In this document: one piece after another, positions 50,373-58,688 of the stretch
How the letters are laid out: the number at the start of each line of letters is the position of its first letter
Numbering within the stretch: the first letter of the stretch is position 1
NCBI RefSeq assembly: GCF_014524545.1
Contig: NZ_CP053557.1
Span: 397,501 to 461,500, forward strand
Length of the DNA stretch: 64,000 bases
Origin: Exiguobacterium sp. Helios
GTDB taxonomy: Bacteria; Bacillota; Bacilli; Exiguobacteriales; Exiguobacteriaceae
Reading direction: 5' to 3'
The notes under the pieces: model-generated
Told to the model about the DNA's origin: nothing
Databases searched by the model: none
Seen by the model: only the letters and a program-made list of their open reading frames with translations
Position numbers and translations under genes: made by a program

Positions 50373-52055
50373 TTAATCGAGATTCGGTTCTTTTTTTCCA
50401 TGCATGAAAAGCGACAAAATCAGGGCAACAGCAGATAAGACGGTAGCCACCCAAAAGGCATCCGTGATTCCACTGATTGTGGCTTGTTTCGTCAACTGCG
50501 TCATCCAGCTGACAGATGCTGCTTGCGGACTACCGAGCTGTTGTCCAAGCTCATTCAAATGCTGTGAAAGAGTTGGATCAAGTGTCGTAAACTGATTGGC
50601 ATCATCTGCGAGATGAGCCGTTGTTTGCCGCGTCATGACTGTGACGAGAATCGCTGTCCCGATTGACCCGGCAACCTGGCGCAACGTATTTTGTGTTGCA
50701 TTCCCATGTGGAATCATCTTCATCGGCAAGGCGTTCATACCGGCGGTCATGATCGGCATCATGATGAAAGCCATTCCGAACGACCGAAGCATATAAATGC
50801 CCATAATCGAATTGTAAGAGGTATTCATATCGAGTTGTGTCAATTCCCACGTTCCGTAGGTCATTAACGTCAATCCGAAAATAGCGAGCGGTCGGATGCC
50901 GAACCGGTCAAATAGTCGACCGGCAATCGGACCCGTGATTCCCATGATCAATGATCCGGGTAATAACAGGAGACCGGAATCAACCGGTGAGAAACCGCGA
51001 ATACTTTGCAAGTAAATCGGAAGCAGAAGCATCCCGCCGAACAACGCCATCGTGACGATGATATTGATGAATAGCGTGAACGAAAACTCCGGTACTTTCA
51101 ACACACGGATATTCAACATCGGATCATCCATTGAAAGTTCGCGAAGGGCGAACGCTGCGATTCCTAAGATACCGATCAGAATCGTGCTGATGACAAGCGG
51201 GCTGTCCCACCCGTCATTACCGGCTTCACTGAAGCCGTACAATAGACTTCCAAAACCAATCGTGCTGAAGACAACACCAAGTGCATCGAATTTCGGTTTG
51301 GATAAAGGCTGAACGAGTTTAAACCAAGCGACACCCAGTAAGAGTGTCAGAAGACCGAAAAAGGCCATTCCGTAAAACATGACATGCCAATCGTAATTCT
51401 GAATGACATAGCCGGTAATCGTCGGACCGATTGCGGGAGCAAGAATCATCGCGATTCCGAGCATGCCCATCGCTGCTCCACGTTTATGCGGCGGAAACAA
51501 CGTCATGAAGACGTTTGAGCCGAGTGGCATCAAAATACCGGCACCGGCTGCTTGTACGACTCGTCCGATCATCATGACCGGAAAGTTCATCGCCATCGAA
51601 CAAATGATGGAGCCGAAGAAGAACAATGTCATCGAAACGAGGAACAGTTGACGAAACGTATAACTTCGCATCAAAAAGGCACTGATTGGAATCAAGATAC
51701 CATTGACGAGCATGAATCCGGTCGTCAACCATTGTGCCGTCGAGGTCGAGACGTTAAAATCATTGATTAAGACAGGTAAAGCGACATTGATCAACGTTTG
51801 ATTCAAAATCGCGATGAACATCCCGATCAAGAGAACCGTCAAGACTTTTGGAATACTGATATCTGCGGTCGCTAACGGCGTCCGCTCTTGCACTTGCGGT
51901 GCAGGCGTTACAGGAACGTTATCGAGATGGTCGGGCACGTCGTCAAGAGGAACATCACCGGCCACGGCTGGACGTGCACGCCGGACAATCAGGTTGACAC
52001 CGATGATCGTGACAACCATAAAGGCAATGTATCCAAAGAGGAAGGTCGTAGACAT
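50373..52055 (-). CDS. emrB: DHA2-family MFS multidrug exporter (EmrB/QacA type)
   Basis: 560 residues. An extra N-terminal helix (MSTTFLFGYIAFMVVTIIGVNL) and a proline-rich linker (about 25-65) precede a 14-helix core; core features are LNQTLINVALPVLINDF (helix 1), QWLTTGFMLVNGILIPI, and the antiporter motif MILAPAIGPTITGYVIQ. It pairs with the short EmrA-type protein upstream (12-nt gap). Exports lipophilic drugs in relatives. Divergent TetR gene lies beyond emrA. The N-terminal extension is unusual for EmrB. Confidence 0.9.
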   Translation of the reverse strand: MSTTFLFGYIAFMVVTIIGVNLIVRRARPAVAGDVPLDDVPDHLDNVPVTPAPQVQERTPLATADISIPKVLTVLLIGMFIAILNQTLINVALPVLINDFNVSTSTAQWLTTGFMLVNGILIPISAFLMRSYTFRQLFLVSMTLFFFGSIICSMAMNFPVMMIGRVVQAAGAGILMPLGSNVFMTLFPPHKRGAAMGMLGIAMILAPAIGPTITGYVIQNYDWHVMFYGMAFFGLLTLLLGVAWFKLVQPLSKPKFDALGVVFSTIGFGSLLYGFSEAGNDGWDSPLVISTILIGILGIAAFALRELSMDDPMLNIRVLKVPEFSFTLFINIIVTMALFGGMLLLPIYLQSIRGFSPVDSGLLLLPGSLIMGITGPIAGRLFDRFGIRPLAIFGLTLMTYGTWELTQLDMNTSYNSIMGIYMLRSFGMAFIMMPIMTAGMNALPMKMIPHGNATQNTLRQVAGSIGTAILVTVMTRQTTAHLADDANQFTTLDPTLSQHLNELGQQLGSPQAASVSWMTQLTKQATISGITDAFWVATVLSAVALILSLFMHGKKEPNLD

Positions 52056-52067
52056 AGACGTCCCTCC

Positions 52068-52724
52068 TTAATCCTTATGAATGCGGACGGTCACATTCAT
52101 ACCAGGTCGAATGTCGAGTGATTTTTCTTGTGAAAGCGAAACTTTTACAGGAATGACTTGCGCAACTTTTGTATAGTTGGCCGTTCCGTTTGAAGACGGC
52201 ATCATCGAAAATGTTCCAGCCGTCGTCATACCGATTTGTTCGACTTCACCGGATAACGTCGTGTCTGGATAGCTGTCCACGTAAACATCGACGGTTTGTC
52301 CGACTTTAACTTCATCGATCTCTGTTTCTTCGACGTTTGCTGTTACCCAAAGCTCATTTAAGTTAAAACCATAAGCAAGTGGTGTTCCTGCACCAACGAC
52401 GCCGTTTTCTGTCGCCATCGACTGAACGACCGTTGCTTTAGTTGGCATAGAGACAGCCGTGCTGACCGGTTTTTGACCAGCTTGTGCCATCATGACGTGA
52501 CCTAACGTTGTGTCACTGTCGAGCGTTTGACCTGTTTTTGCTGTCCAGTCCGTCAGTTTACCGGCACCGGGACTTGCGATTGTAATCATTTTTCCGTCGA
52601 TCTTGGCATTGTCTGTTTTCACATAACTTGTCGCCTGATCGTAGTAGTAATAGCCGATCGCGCCTCCACCGATTAAAACAACCAGTGTCAAAATGTTAAT
52701 CAATAATACTTTTTTCATGTTCAT
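52068..52724 (-). CDS. emrA: HlyD/EmrA-family membrane fusion protein, short form
   Basis: 218 residues: one membrane helix (about 5-24), then a lipoyl/barrel-sandwich domain (DNAKIDGKMITIASPGAGKLTDW; YGFNLNELWVTANVEETEIDEVKVGQTV) and a beta-barrel (DVYVDSYPDTTLSGEVEQIG). At 218 residues it lacks the long coiled-coil hairpin of Gram-negative EmrA, as expected without an outer membrane. It delivers substrates for the EmrB-like exporter. It starts the emrAB operon behind a promoter and a large palindrome. Confidence 0.88.
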   Translation of the reverse strand: MNMKKVLLINILTLVVLIGGGAIGYYYYDQATSYVKTDNAKIDGKMITIASPGAGKLTDWTAKTGQTLDSDTTLGHVMMAQAGQKPVSTAVSMPTKATVVQSMATENGVVGAGTPLAYGFNLNELWVTANVEETEIDEVKVGQTVDVYVDSYPDTTLSGEVEQIGMTTAGTFSMMPSSNGTANYTKVAQVIPVKVSLSQEKSLDIRPGMNVTVRIHKD

Positions 52725-52780
52725 GATATGAAATGCATCCTTTCTTTCGTGTACTCTGAGTTCCCCAGTCGTAACATAAA

Positions 52781-52807
52781 AACTACTCCTCTGGGGGAGG
52801 AGTAGTT
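52781..52807. promoter_or_regulatory. 11-bp perfect inverted repeat just downstream of the emrAB promoter
   Basis: AACTACTCCTC (52781-52791), TGGGG, GAGGAGTAGTT (52797-52807). On the minus strand it is followed by TTTT, so as RNA it looks like a terminator at the very start of the emrAB message; as DNA it is a good dimer operator. It lies just after the -10 at 52818-52823. Confidence 0.65.
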
Positions 52808-52817
52808 AATATAGTTA

Positions 52818-52895
52818 ATTATATGGAGAAGGAATCAACATACAACCGACAATTTCCGACAAAGTGTTGGAAAAGTCGATGAGAACGGATACAAT
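52818..52895. promoter_or_regulatory. Divergent promoters of emrAB and the TetR regulator
   Basis: Minus: TTGTAT (52840-52845), 16-nt spacer, TATAAT (52818-52823), toward emrA. Plus: TTGGAA (52867-52872), 17-nt spacer, TACAAT (52890-52895), toward the regulator. CCGACAA is repeated twice between them. Confidence 0.75.
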
Positions 52896-52919
52896 ATCAA
52901 AAAAAGGTGGTTCCAGTAG

Positions 52920-53549
52920 ATGAATCCAGGGCAAGATCCACGACCAAAGCGGTCACGTGACCGTATTACAAAAGAATTGTTTCGTTTGCTTGACCATCAT
53001 CCTTTTTCAACGATCACAGTCAAGATGTTGACGGATGGGGCGGCTGTCAATCGATCGACGTTCTATGCACACTTTACAGATAAATATGATTTGATGAATC
53101 AGATTGTAGACGATCATATGCGGCTTCTTGTGGAAGCGATCCGGATTCAAGGAATCACATCACCGGACTATCCATCGCTCGAACGGGTCAGCCGCTATTT
53201 CGAACGGCTTTTCATCCATATTGAGCAACATGAACAATTTTACCGGACGATGTTGTTGAATGGTCCGGTAAAAACGTTCATTTCGCGCTTTTTGGATACG
53301 TTAAAAGAAAACTATCAACGTGTGTTTGAAGCACATGCCGTCAATGAAACCCAATTGGTTGATCGTGATTTATTATTGAACTACGTGATCGGTGGACAGC
53401 TCGGACTATTGATTTCCTGGTTACGAAACGGTCGTCCTTATTCAGCGGCCTATATGGCGGACCAGCTCAGCCGGATGATTGTTTTCGGAACAGTCAAAAG
53501 TATCGGTTTTCCGGAACAATCGGCTGGAACAGTAGAAAAGAATACCTAA
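52920..53549 (+). CDS. TetR-family transcriptional regulator
   Basis: 209 residues. Helix-turn-helix at about 10-60 (RDRITKELFRLLDHHPFSTITVKML, AAVNRSTFYAHFTDKYDLMNQI), followed by a TetR_C-type domain like YfiR/DhaS relatives (FYRTMLLNGPVKTFISRFLDTL; SWLRNGRPYSAAYMADQLSRM). AAAGGTGG precedes the ATG. Divergent from emrAB, so the likely local repressor. Confidence 0.9.
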   Translation: MNPGQDPRPKRSRDRITKELFRLLDHHPFSTITVKMLTDGAAVNRSTFYAHFTDKYDLMNQIVDDHMRLLVEAIRIQGITSPDYPSLERVSRYFERLFIHIEQHEQFYRTMLLNGPVKTFISRFLDTLKENYQRVFEAHAVNETQLVDRDLLLNYVIGGQLGLLISWLRNGRPYSAAYMADQLSRMIVFGTVKSIGFPEQSAGTVEKNT

Positions 53550-53552
53550 AAA

Positions 53553-53592
53553 AGACTGCCCTTTCACCGAGTGACGGGAAAGGGCAGTTATC
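53553..53592. terminator. Bidirectional terminator
   Basis: ACTGCCCTTTC and GAAAGGGCAGT pair; on minus the tail is TCTTTTTT. Between the TetR gene and the convergent diguanylate cyclase gene. Confidence 0.88.
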
Positions 53593-54682
53593 AGGCTTGT
53601 TCGAGTTCCAGTTTTTTGGTGTAATTCGTACTCCGATTCCGTCCGCTGTCTTTCGAATGATACAATGCCTTATCCGCCTGCTGTAAAGCCTCAAGAGACG
53701 TATGCGAGCTGCTGGAATGTGCAATACCCAGCGAAATCGTAATCTGTAAGTCAGGGACCGCCGTCGTCGGGAACAGATTTCGTGCGACCGTCGTCCGGGC
53801 AAGCTCAGCAATGTTTTTCGCATCGACGAGTGATGTATTCGGGAGAATGATTAAAAATTCTTCGCCCCCGTAACGCCCGACTAAATCATCCGGCCGTGCC
53901 AGTGATGCTAATGTCGTACCGAGTTGCCGTAAAACATCGTCTCCGGCATCATGACCGTACGTATCGTTGACGTGCTTAAAGAAATCAATATCAATCAAGA
54001 CAAGCGAATACCCGTCTTCTGCTGAACCGACAAGGGACAAGGAATCATCCAGCCGGCGCCGGTTAGCGAGGCCCGTCAAGGCATCCGTCATGGCGAGCTT
54101 TTGTTGATACTGGATGTTTTCAAAGTGGCGTCGCAACTCTGTCAACAGGTGATAGGTCACAAAACCGGCAATCAGGTTAAAAAATATGTAAGCCAGTGAT
54201 ATTTCGATGAAGGTCGTCCAACTGCTCGTCAATAGATAGATAGCCGGCAACGAATAGAGAATACCGATCCCGATCATCAGTTCGAAGTTCCAGAAGGTCA
54301 TCCGGATGTAGCGCCGGACGATGGCAATCGTCAGGATGAACAGTGCGATGACGATTGTTGACAGGATGGCAGCATCGATTTGTTCGACAGGCGTCAGGGC
54401 AAAACGTGTTGCGATAATCATGGTGCCGGTGACGAGTGCACTAGGTAAGCCGCCGAACATCATGGCAATGACGATGGGGACAATTCGTAAATCAATCCGG
54501 GCGACATCGATCTGGATGCTGTTGAACATCAAGAGTACAGAAATCAATCCGGCGATGAAGCCTAACACGAGTCGGATGTTCAGATTCGTGTTCGGTGTAA
54601 TCCGCGGGTGATTTCGAAAAGGTAGAAACAAAAGAGTGATCGTTGTAAACAGTAGACAAAAATTGATGATGAAATTATTCAT
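53591..54682 (-). CDS. Diguanylate cyclase with 5TMR-LytS-type sensor
   Basis: About 363 residues. The N-terminal part has 5-6 membrane helices with LRIVPIVIAMMFGGLPSALVTG, the mark of the 5TM-5TMR_LYT receptor domain. The C-terminal GGDEF domain begins MTDALTGLANRRRL, has IDIDFFKHVNDTYGHDAGDD and the active site RYGGEEF, and keeps an inhibitory I-site (RPDD five residues before). It should make c-di-GMP. ATG 54682 is 14 nt from GGAGG; a TTG at 54691 is an alternative start. No EAL protein is nearby. Confidence 0.9.
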   Translation of the reverse strand: MNNFIINFCLLFTTITLLFLPFRNHPRITPNTNLNIRLVLGFIAGLISVLLMFNSIQIDVARIDLRIVPIVIAMMFGGLPSALVTGTMIIATRFALTPVEQIDAAILSTIVIALFILTIAIVRRYIRMTFWNFELMIGIGILYSLPAIYLLTSSWTTFIEISLAYIFFNLIAGFVTYHLLTELRRHFENIQYQQKLAMTDALTGLANRRRLDDSLSLVGSAEDGYSLVLIDIDFFKHVNDTYGHDAGDDVLRQLGTTLASLARPDDLVGRYGGEEFLIILPNTSLVDAKNIAELARTTVARNLFPTTAVPDLQITISLGIAHSSSSHTSLEALQQADKALYHSKDSGRNRSTNYTKKLELEQA

Positions 54683-54871
54683 GATGGACAACAAATCCTC
54701 CCAGCTCCTCGTAAACGCATTTCCAATAAGATAGTTCTAGTATACCCATTTTAATAACGGCAAGAAATGGAAAAATGTTTAGGGAAACATGGCAAGTCGA
54801 AAAAAAAGACAAAGTACACAGTCAAGTGAACTTTGTCAGCGAAAAAAATAAATATTTTTTTAAAACAATTT

Positions 54872-55321
54872 TTAGGAAGAAACAGCCTCTTCATCCATCG
54901 TTAAAAGGATCTTATCGAAGACTTGGACCATCGCATGAAGCTCTTCTTCGGTGAGTGTACCAAAACGGTCTTGGAGATATTTCCGGCGGACGATTTCAAG
55001 TTCGTGGAAAGCGGCTTCACCTTCGGCCGTCAATGCTAAAACAATCGATCTTCTGTCGTCCGTCGAACGCGTCCGCGTGACGAATCCGGCTTTATACAGA
55101 CGATCAGTCAAAGCCGTTACCTGACTTGTCGCAAGCTCAAACTGTTCTGCGAGTAGAGTCGGACGTTGGGGACCATTTTCGGACAGGCTGCGCAAAATGA
55201 AAAATTCACTCCGCGTCGCGGTTCCTTCAAACAGTCGGTTGAGTTCGCGGCGTAATGTCCGGAGAATGACCCGCATTTGTTCCTCTAATCGATAGGTCAG
55301 TTGATCACGTTCTTGTGGCAT
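54872..55321 (-). CDS. MarR-family transcriptional regulator
   Basis: 149 residues, winged helix of the MarR fold: TRSEFFILRSLSENGPQRPTLLAEQFELATSQVTALTDRLYKAGFVTRTRSTDDRRSIV is summarised as helix-turn-helix plus the DDRR wing at about 36-95, followed by a dimerisation helix. No cysteine, so no thiol sensing. AAAGGATG upstream. A near-perfect palindrome upstream suggests autoregulation. It stands beside the lysP leader. Confidence 0.9.
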   Translation of the reverse strand: MPQERDQLTYRLEEQMRVILRTLRRELNRLFEGTATRSEFFILRSLSENGPQRPTLLAEQFELATSQVTALTDRLYKAGFVTRTRSTDDRRSIVLALTAEGEAAFHELEIVRRKYLQDRFGTLTEEELHAMVQVFDKILLTMDEEAVSS

Positions 55322-55357
55322 TCAAGCAACATCCTTTCTCTCGGTTAACTTCTATAA

Positions 55358-55371
55358 TTTAGTGTACTAAA
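55358..55371. promoter_or_regulatory. Candidate MarR operator
   Basis: TTTAGT-GT-ACTAAA (55358-55371), perfect 6-bp arms, extended by further A/T pairs. It lies 37 nt before the marR start codon, overlapping its probable transcription start. A second inverted repeat, AACTAA-CTTAA-TTAGTT near 55469-55485, is on the lysP side. Confidence 0.55.
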
Positions 55372-55416
55372 AATTACGGAATTTTACCACGGATAGCGGG
55401 AATTTCAAAAAAAGAA

Positions 55417-55446
55417 TTGACAATTTGAAGACGTTTTGTGTAACAT
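55417..55446 (+). promoter_or_regulatory. Promoter of the lysine riboswitch-lysP transcript
   Basis: TTGACA (55417-55422), 18-nt spacer, TAACAT (55441-55446), about 50 nt before the aptamer. Confidence 0.75.
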
Positions 55447-55496
55447 GACGAAGTAATAACGAAATTATAACTAACTTAATTAGTTCTCACTCAACC

Positions 55497-55680
55497 AGTG
55501 GGATGGAGGTTGCAGTTCTTATAAGTACAGTCACAGATGTCGTCAAGCGGCAGATGAGGTGACTGAAAAGGAAGAATTGCCGAAATCAATCATCGCTTTG
55601 AAGATGATCGATTGGGATTAGATCGAACAGGTCTAATACTGTCACAGGTCAGATCTGACTTGTGGGGAGCTATCTTTCAC
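55497..55680 (+). ncRNA. Lysine riboswitch (L box) aptamer
   Basis: Conserved pieces appear in family order: GGAGGTTGCAGTTC near 55505, ATAAGTA, GAAAAGGAAGAATTGCCGAA near 55565-55584, and the closing CTGTCACAGGTCAGATCTGACTTG, GGGGAGCTATC near 55664-55674. P1 pairs GATGG with CTATC with a wobble. Binding of lysine should favour the terminator downstream and reduce lysP. Ends are approximate. Confidence 0.9.
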
Positions 55681-55715
55681 GACGGTAGAATGGGGCGCAT
55701 CCTTTTTACTATGTT

Positions 55716-55765
55716 GCGTTCTCATCTTCCTTCTGGAAGGTGAGGGCGCTTTTTGTTTTTTTTCG
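55716..55765 (+). terminator. Expression-platform terminator of the lysine riboswitch
   Basis: GCGTTCTCATCTTCC (55716-55730) pairs completely (with G-T wobbles) with GGAAGGTGAGGGCGC (55735-55749) over TTCT, then a T run. An upstream GGGGCGC/GCATCC segment may form the antiterminator. Confidence 0.9.
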
Positions 55766-55814
55766 ATTCAAAAAGTGTCCTCTCAAAAATTTAAAAAAGA
55801 GAGAAGCGAATAAG

Positions 55815-57293
55815 ATGAATACTTTACAACCCCAAAGAAAACTCGATTCAACTGAAGAAGGATTAAAACGCGGTCTGCAAGCCCGTCACATGTCGATGAT
55901 TGCGATTGGCGGAGCCATCGGAACCGGTTTATTCATTGCCTCCGGTGCGTCCGTTGCAGCTGCCGGTCCGGGCGGTGCCCTGTTATCGTATGCGGTCGTC
56001 GGATTGATGGTGTACTTTTTAATGACGAGCCTTGGTGAGATGGCCGCTTACATGCCGGTCGCCGGTTCCTTCTCGACCTACGGTGCGAAGTTCGTTGATC
56101 CATCGTTTGGTTTTGCACTCGGTTGGAACTACTGGTACAACTGGGCAGTCACGATTGCCGTTGAACTCGTTGCGGCCCAAATCGTCATGACATACTGGTT
56201 CCCGGATGTTCCAGGTTTTTATTTCAGTGCCATCTTCTTGTTACTGATGATTGGTTTAAATTACTTCTCCGTTAAAGGATTCGGTGAAGCCGAATACTGG
56301 TTCGCGATGATCAAGGTCGTCACAGTCATCATCTTCTTGATTGTCGGAGTCGCGATGATTTTTGGTGTCTTCACATCAGAAGCGCCGGTCGGCTTTAAAA
56401 ACTTTGCATTAGGTGATGCACCGTTCGTCGGAGGCATTCCAGCCGTTATCGGTATCATCTTGGTCGCCGGTTTCAGCTTCCAGGGAACCGAACTTGTCGG
56501 AATCGCGGCAGGCGAATCCGAAGATCCGGAAAAAAACGTCCCGAAAGCTGTTAAACAAGTCTTTTGGCGGATTCTTCTCTTTTATGTATTTGCGATTTTT
56601 GTCATCGGCATGTTGATTCCGTATACAAGTCCGAACCTGGTTTCAAACGATATTACCGATGTAGCAGTCAGTCCGTTCACACTTGTTTTTGAAAAAGCCG
56701 GTCTCGCGTTCTCGGCAGCATTGATGAACGCCGTCATCCTGACGTCTGTTTTATCAGCCGGGAACTCCGGGATGTACGCATCGACACGGATGCTGTACAC
56801 ATTGGCACGCCAAGGTGACGCGCCGAAAATGTTCGCACAAGTCTCGAAAAACGGTGTTCCCCGTAATGCCTTGCTCGCAACTGGGGCAATCGGCGCACTT
56901 TGCTTCCTGACATCGATGTTTGGCGGACAGGTCTACCTCTGGTTGTTGAATGCTTCCGGGATGACCGGTTTCATAGCATGGCTCGGTATCGCGATCAGCC
57001 ATTACCGTTTCCGTAAAGGATTCCTTGCACAAGGTCATTCACTCAGTGACTTGCCGTACGTTGCACCCGCTTTCCCGTTTGGACCGCTCTTTGCCTTCGG
57101 ACTTTGTTTCCTTGTCATCGTCGGTCAAAACTATGCCGCATTCCTCGCGGATCAAATTGATTGGGTTGGAATCGCCGCGACATATGTCGGTATTCCGTTA
57201 TTCCTTGCTTTCTGGTTAGGTCATAAATTTAAAAACCGGACATCGGTCGTTCCTTATTCAGAAATGGAATTCCCGAAACATCCGCGTTCGTAA
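55815..57293 (+). CDS. lysP: Lysine permease LysP
   Basis: APC-superfamily transporter that brings lysine into the cell. 492 residues, about 12 membrane helices; start MNTLQPQRKLDSTEEGLKRG, then MIAIGGAIGTGLFIASG (helix 1), GEMAAYMPVAGSFSTYG and GFSFQGTELVGIAAGESEDP, as in LysP. I take ATG 55815, not the frame start at 55740, which runs through the terminator. The lysine riboswitch confirms the substrate better than the protein does. Confidence 0.94.
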   Translation: MNTLQPQRKLDSTEEGLKRGLQARHMSMIAIGGAIGTGLFIASGASVAAAGPGGALLSYAVVGLMVYFLMTSLGEMAAYMPVAGSFSTYGAKFVDPSFGFALGWNYWYNWAVTIAVELVAAQIVMTYWFPDVPGFYFSAIFLLLMIGLNYFSVKGFGEAEYWFAMIKVVTVIIFLIVGVAMIFGVFTSEAPVGFKNFALGDAPFVGGIPAVIGIILVAGFSFQGTELVGIAAGESEDPEKNVPKAVKQVFWRILLFYVFAIFVIGMLIPYTSPNLVSNDITDVAVSPFTLVFEKAGLAFSAALMNAVILTSVLSAGNSGMYASTRMLYTLARQGDAPKMFAQVSKNGVPRNALLATGAIGALCFLTSMFGGQVYLWLLNASGMTGFIAWLGIAISHYRFRKGFLAQGHSLSDLPYVAPAFPFGPLFAFGLCFLVIVGQNYAAFLADQIDWVGIAATYVGIPLFLAFWLGHKFKNRTSVVPYSEMEFPKHPRS

Positions 57294-57297
57294 GGTA

Positions 57298-57334
57298 AAA
57301 GTCGATTCCGTTTCAAACGGAGTCGGCTTTTTTT
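57298..57334 (+). terminator. Terminator after lysP
   Basis: AAAGTCGATTCCGTTT and AAACGGAGTCGGCTTT form a nearly loop-less hairpin with wobbles, followed by T. Confidence 0.88.
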
Positions 57335-57421
57335 GATGGATGTTGAAAAAGAAATAATCTAGAAAAGCATATCAAACAGTAAAAAATCGTATAAGATAAA
57401 AGAAAAATGGAGGCGACCTCA

Positions 57422-57604
57422 GTGAACTATTGGTATCACTTTAAACGGGCATTCATCCCGATTGCGATTTTGCTTGTGACGTTAGCCATCTATCAGATGC
57501 TGTACCGTATGAATAACATATGGTATTCACTCGGTGGATTGATTTTAGTGTTTGCGGCGATTTATTTTGTCATGCGCCGTCTAAAAGCGAATCCTGAAGA
57601 GTGA
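57422..57604 (+). CDS. Small two-helix membrane protein
   Basis: 60 residues from GTG 57422 (GGAGG 8 nt upstream; an ATG at 57407 lies inside that site). MNYWYHFKRAFIPIAILLVTLAIY then two helices (about 11-27 and 36-52) and a basic end. No family recognised. Between lysP and msrAB, with a gap of about 70 nt to msrAB. Confidence 0.6.
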   Translation: MNYWYHFKRAFIPIAILLVTLAIYQMLYRMNNIWYSLGGLILVFAAIYFVMRRLKANPEE

Positions 57605-57673
57605 CTGAGCAAGATAGTAGGGTACTGGCGTGGAACGCGTTAAAATAGACCTATACAGAGGAGGGGAAGCTAG

Positions 57674-58621
57674 ATGGCAAAAGCAATATTCGCAGGTGGC
57701 TGTTTTTGGTGCATGGTCAAGCCATTTCATAAATATGATGGCGTCGAACAAGTCATTTCCGGTTATACAGGTGGTCATACAGAAAACCCGACTTATAAAG
57801 AGGTCTGTTCTGAAACGACAGGACATTTAGAAGCGGTGGAAGTGACGTATGATCCGTCTGTCATTTCATACGATGAGTTACTTGAAATTTTTTGGCGGCA
57901 AATCGATCCGACGGACGGCGGCGGACAGTTCAATGACCGTGGTCAATCGTACGAACCGGCAATTTTTTATGTCGATGAAGAACAAAAGCAAGCCGCAGAA
58001 CGTTCGAAAGCGGCGCTGGACGCCTCTGGACGTTTTTCACGTCCTGTAGCAGTCGACATCCGTCCGGCAAAACCGTTTTGGCCGGCAGAAGAATACCATC
58101 AGGATTATTACAAAAAAAATCCGTTCCGTTATCAGATGTACAGTGTCGGATCGGGACGTGCCAAGTTCGTGAAGGAAGCCTGGAAGGATCAGGGCAAAGA
58201 ACAGGAACTGAAACAACGTCTGACGCCGATTCAGTATAAAGTTACGCAGGAAAACGGGACGGAACCGGCTTTCCGTAATGAATATTGGGATGAGGAACGA
58301 CCGGGACTTTATGTTGATATCGTCGACGGGACACCGCTCTTTACGTCAAAAGATAAGTTTAACTCGAACTGCGGATGGCCGAGCTTCGCCAAACCGATTT
58401 CCGAGGACAAGATGGAAGTGGAACTCGATACGACACACGGCATGACACGGACAGAAGTCCGTTCCGCAAATGCAGACAGTCATCTTGGTCACATCTTTGA
58501 TGACGGTCCGACCGAGCTTGGTGGTCTCCGCTACTGCATCAATTCGGCAGCACTCCGGTTTATTCCGGTAGAAGAGCTTGATTCGGCAGGATATGGGGAA
58601 TATAAAAAACACTTCGAATGA
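57674..58621 (+). CDS. msrAB: Fused peptide methionine sulfoxide reductase MsrA-MsrB
   Basis: Repairs both S and R methionine sulfoxide in proteins. 315 residues: MsrA (about 1-155) with the catalytic GGCFWC (Cys10 and Cys13), then MsrB (about 175-305) with resolving CGWPSF and catalytic [11 protein letters not shown]. The MsrB zinc-binding CxxC pairs are absent ([12 protein letters not shown]), as is common in Firmicutes. Strong ribosome binding site GAGGAGGGGAAG. Single gene with a terminator. Confidence 0.95.
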   Translation: MAKAIFAGGCFWCMVKPFHKYDGVEQVISGYTGGHTENPTYKEVCSETTGHLEAVEVTYDPSVISYDELLEIFWRQIDPTDGGGQFNDRGQSYEPAIFYVDEEQKQAAERSKAALDASGRFSRPVAVDIRPAKPFWPAEEYHQDYYKKNPFRYQMYSVGSGRAKFVKEAWKDQGKEQELKQRLTPIQYKVTQENGTEPAFRNEYWDEERPGLYVDIVDGTPLFTSKDKFNSNCGWPSFAKPISEDKMEVELDTTHGMTRTEVRSANADSHLGHIFDDGPTELGGLRYCINSAALRFIPVEELDSAGYGEYKKHFE

Positions 58622-58633
58622 AGTCAACAGGCA

Positions 58634-58668
58634 GGCAGCAAAGCGGATTCGTTTTGCTGTCTTTTTTC
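58634..58668 (+). terminator. Terminator after msrAB
   Basis: GGCAGCAAAGCG pairs with CGTTTTGCTGTC with wobbles, then a T run (58662-58667). Confidence 0.88.
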
Positions 58669-58688
58669 TAGAAAAAGGAGGGTTTTGT

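Noticed and set aside
50251..50454. N-terminal extension of the membrane protein at 49714
   Set aside because: It overlaps the emrB end and terminator and lacks a ribosome binding site; AAAAGGAG supports ATG 50250.
57674..58621. Loss of the zinc cysteines in MsrB as a novelty
   Set aside because: Zinc-less MsrB forms are common in Firmicutes, and the catalytic and resolving cysteines are present.
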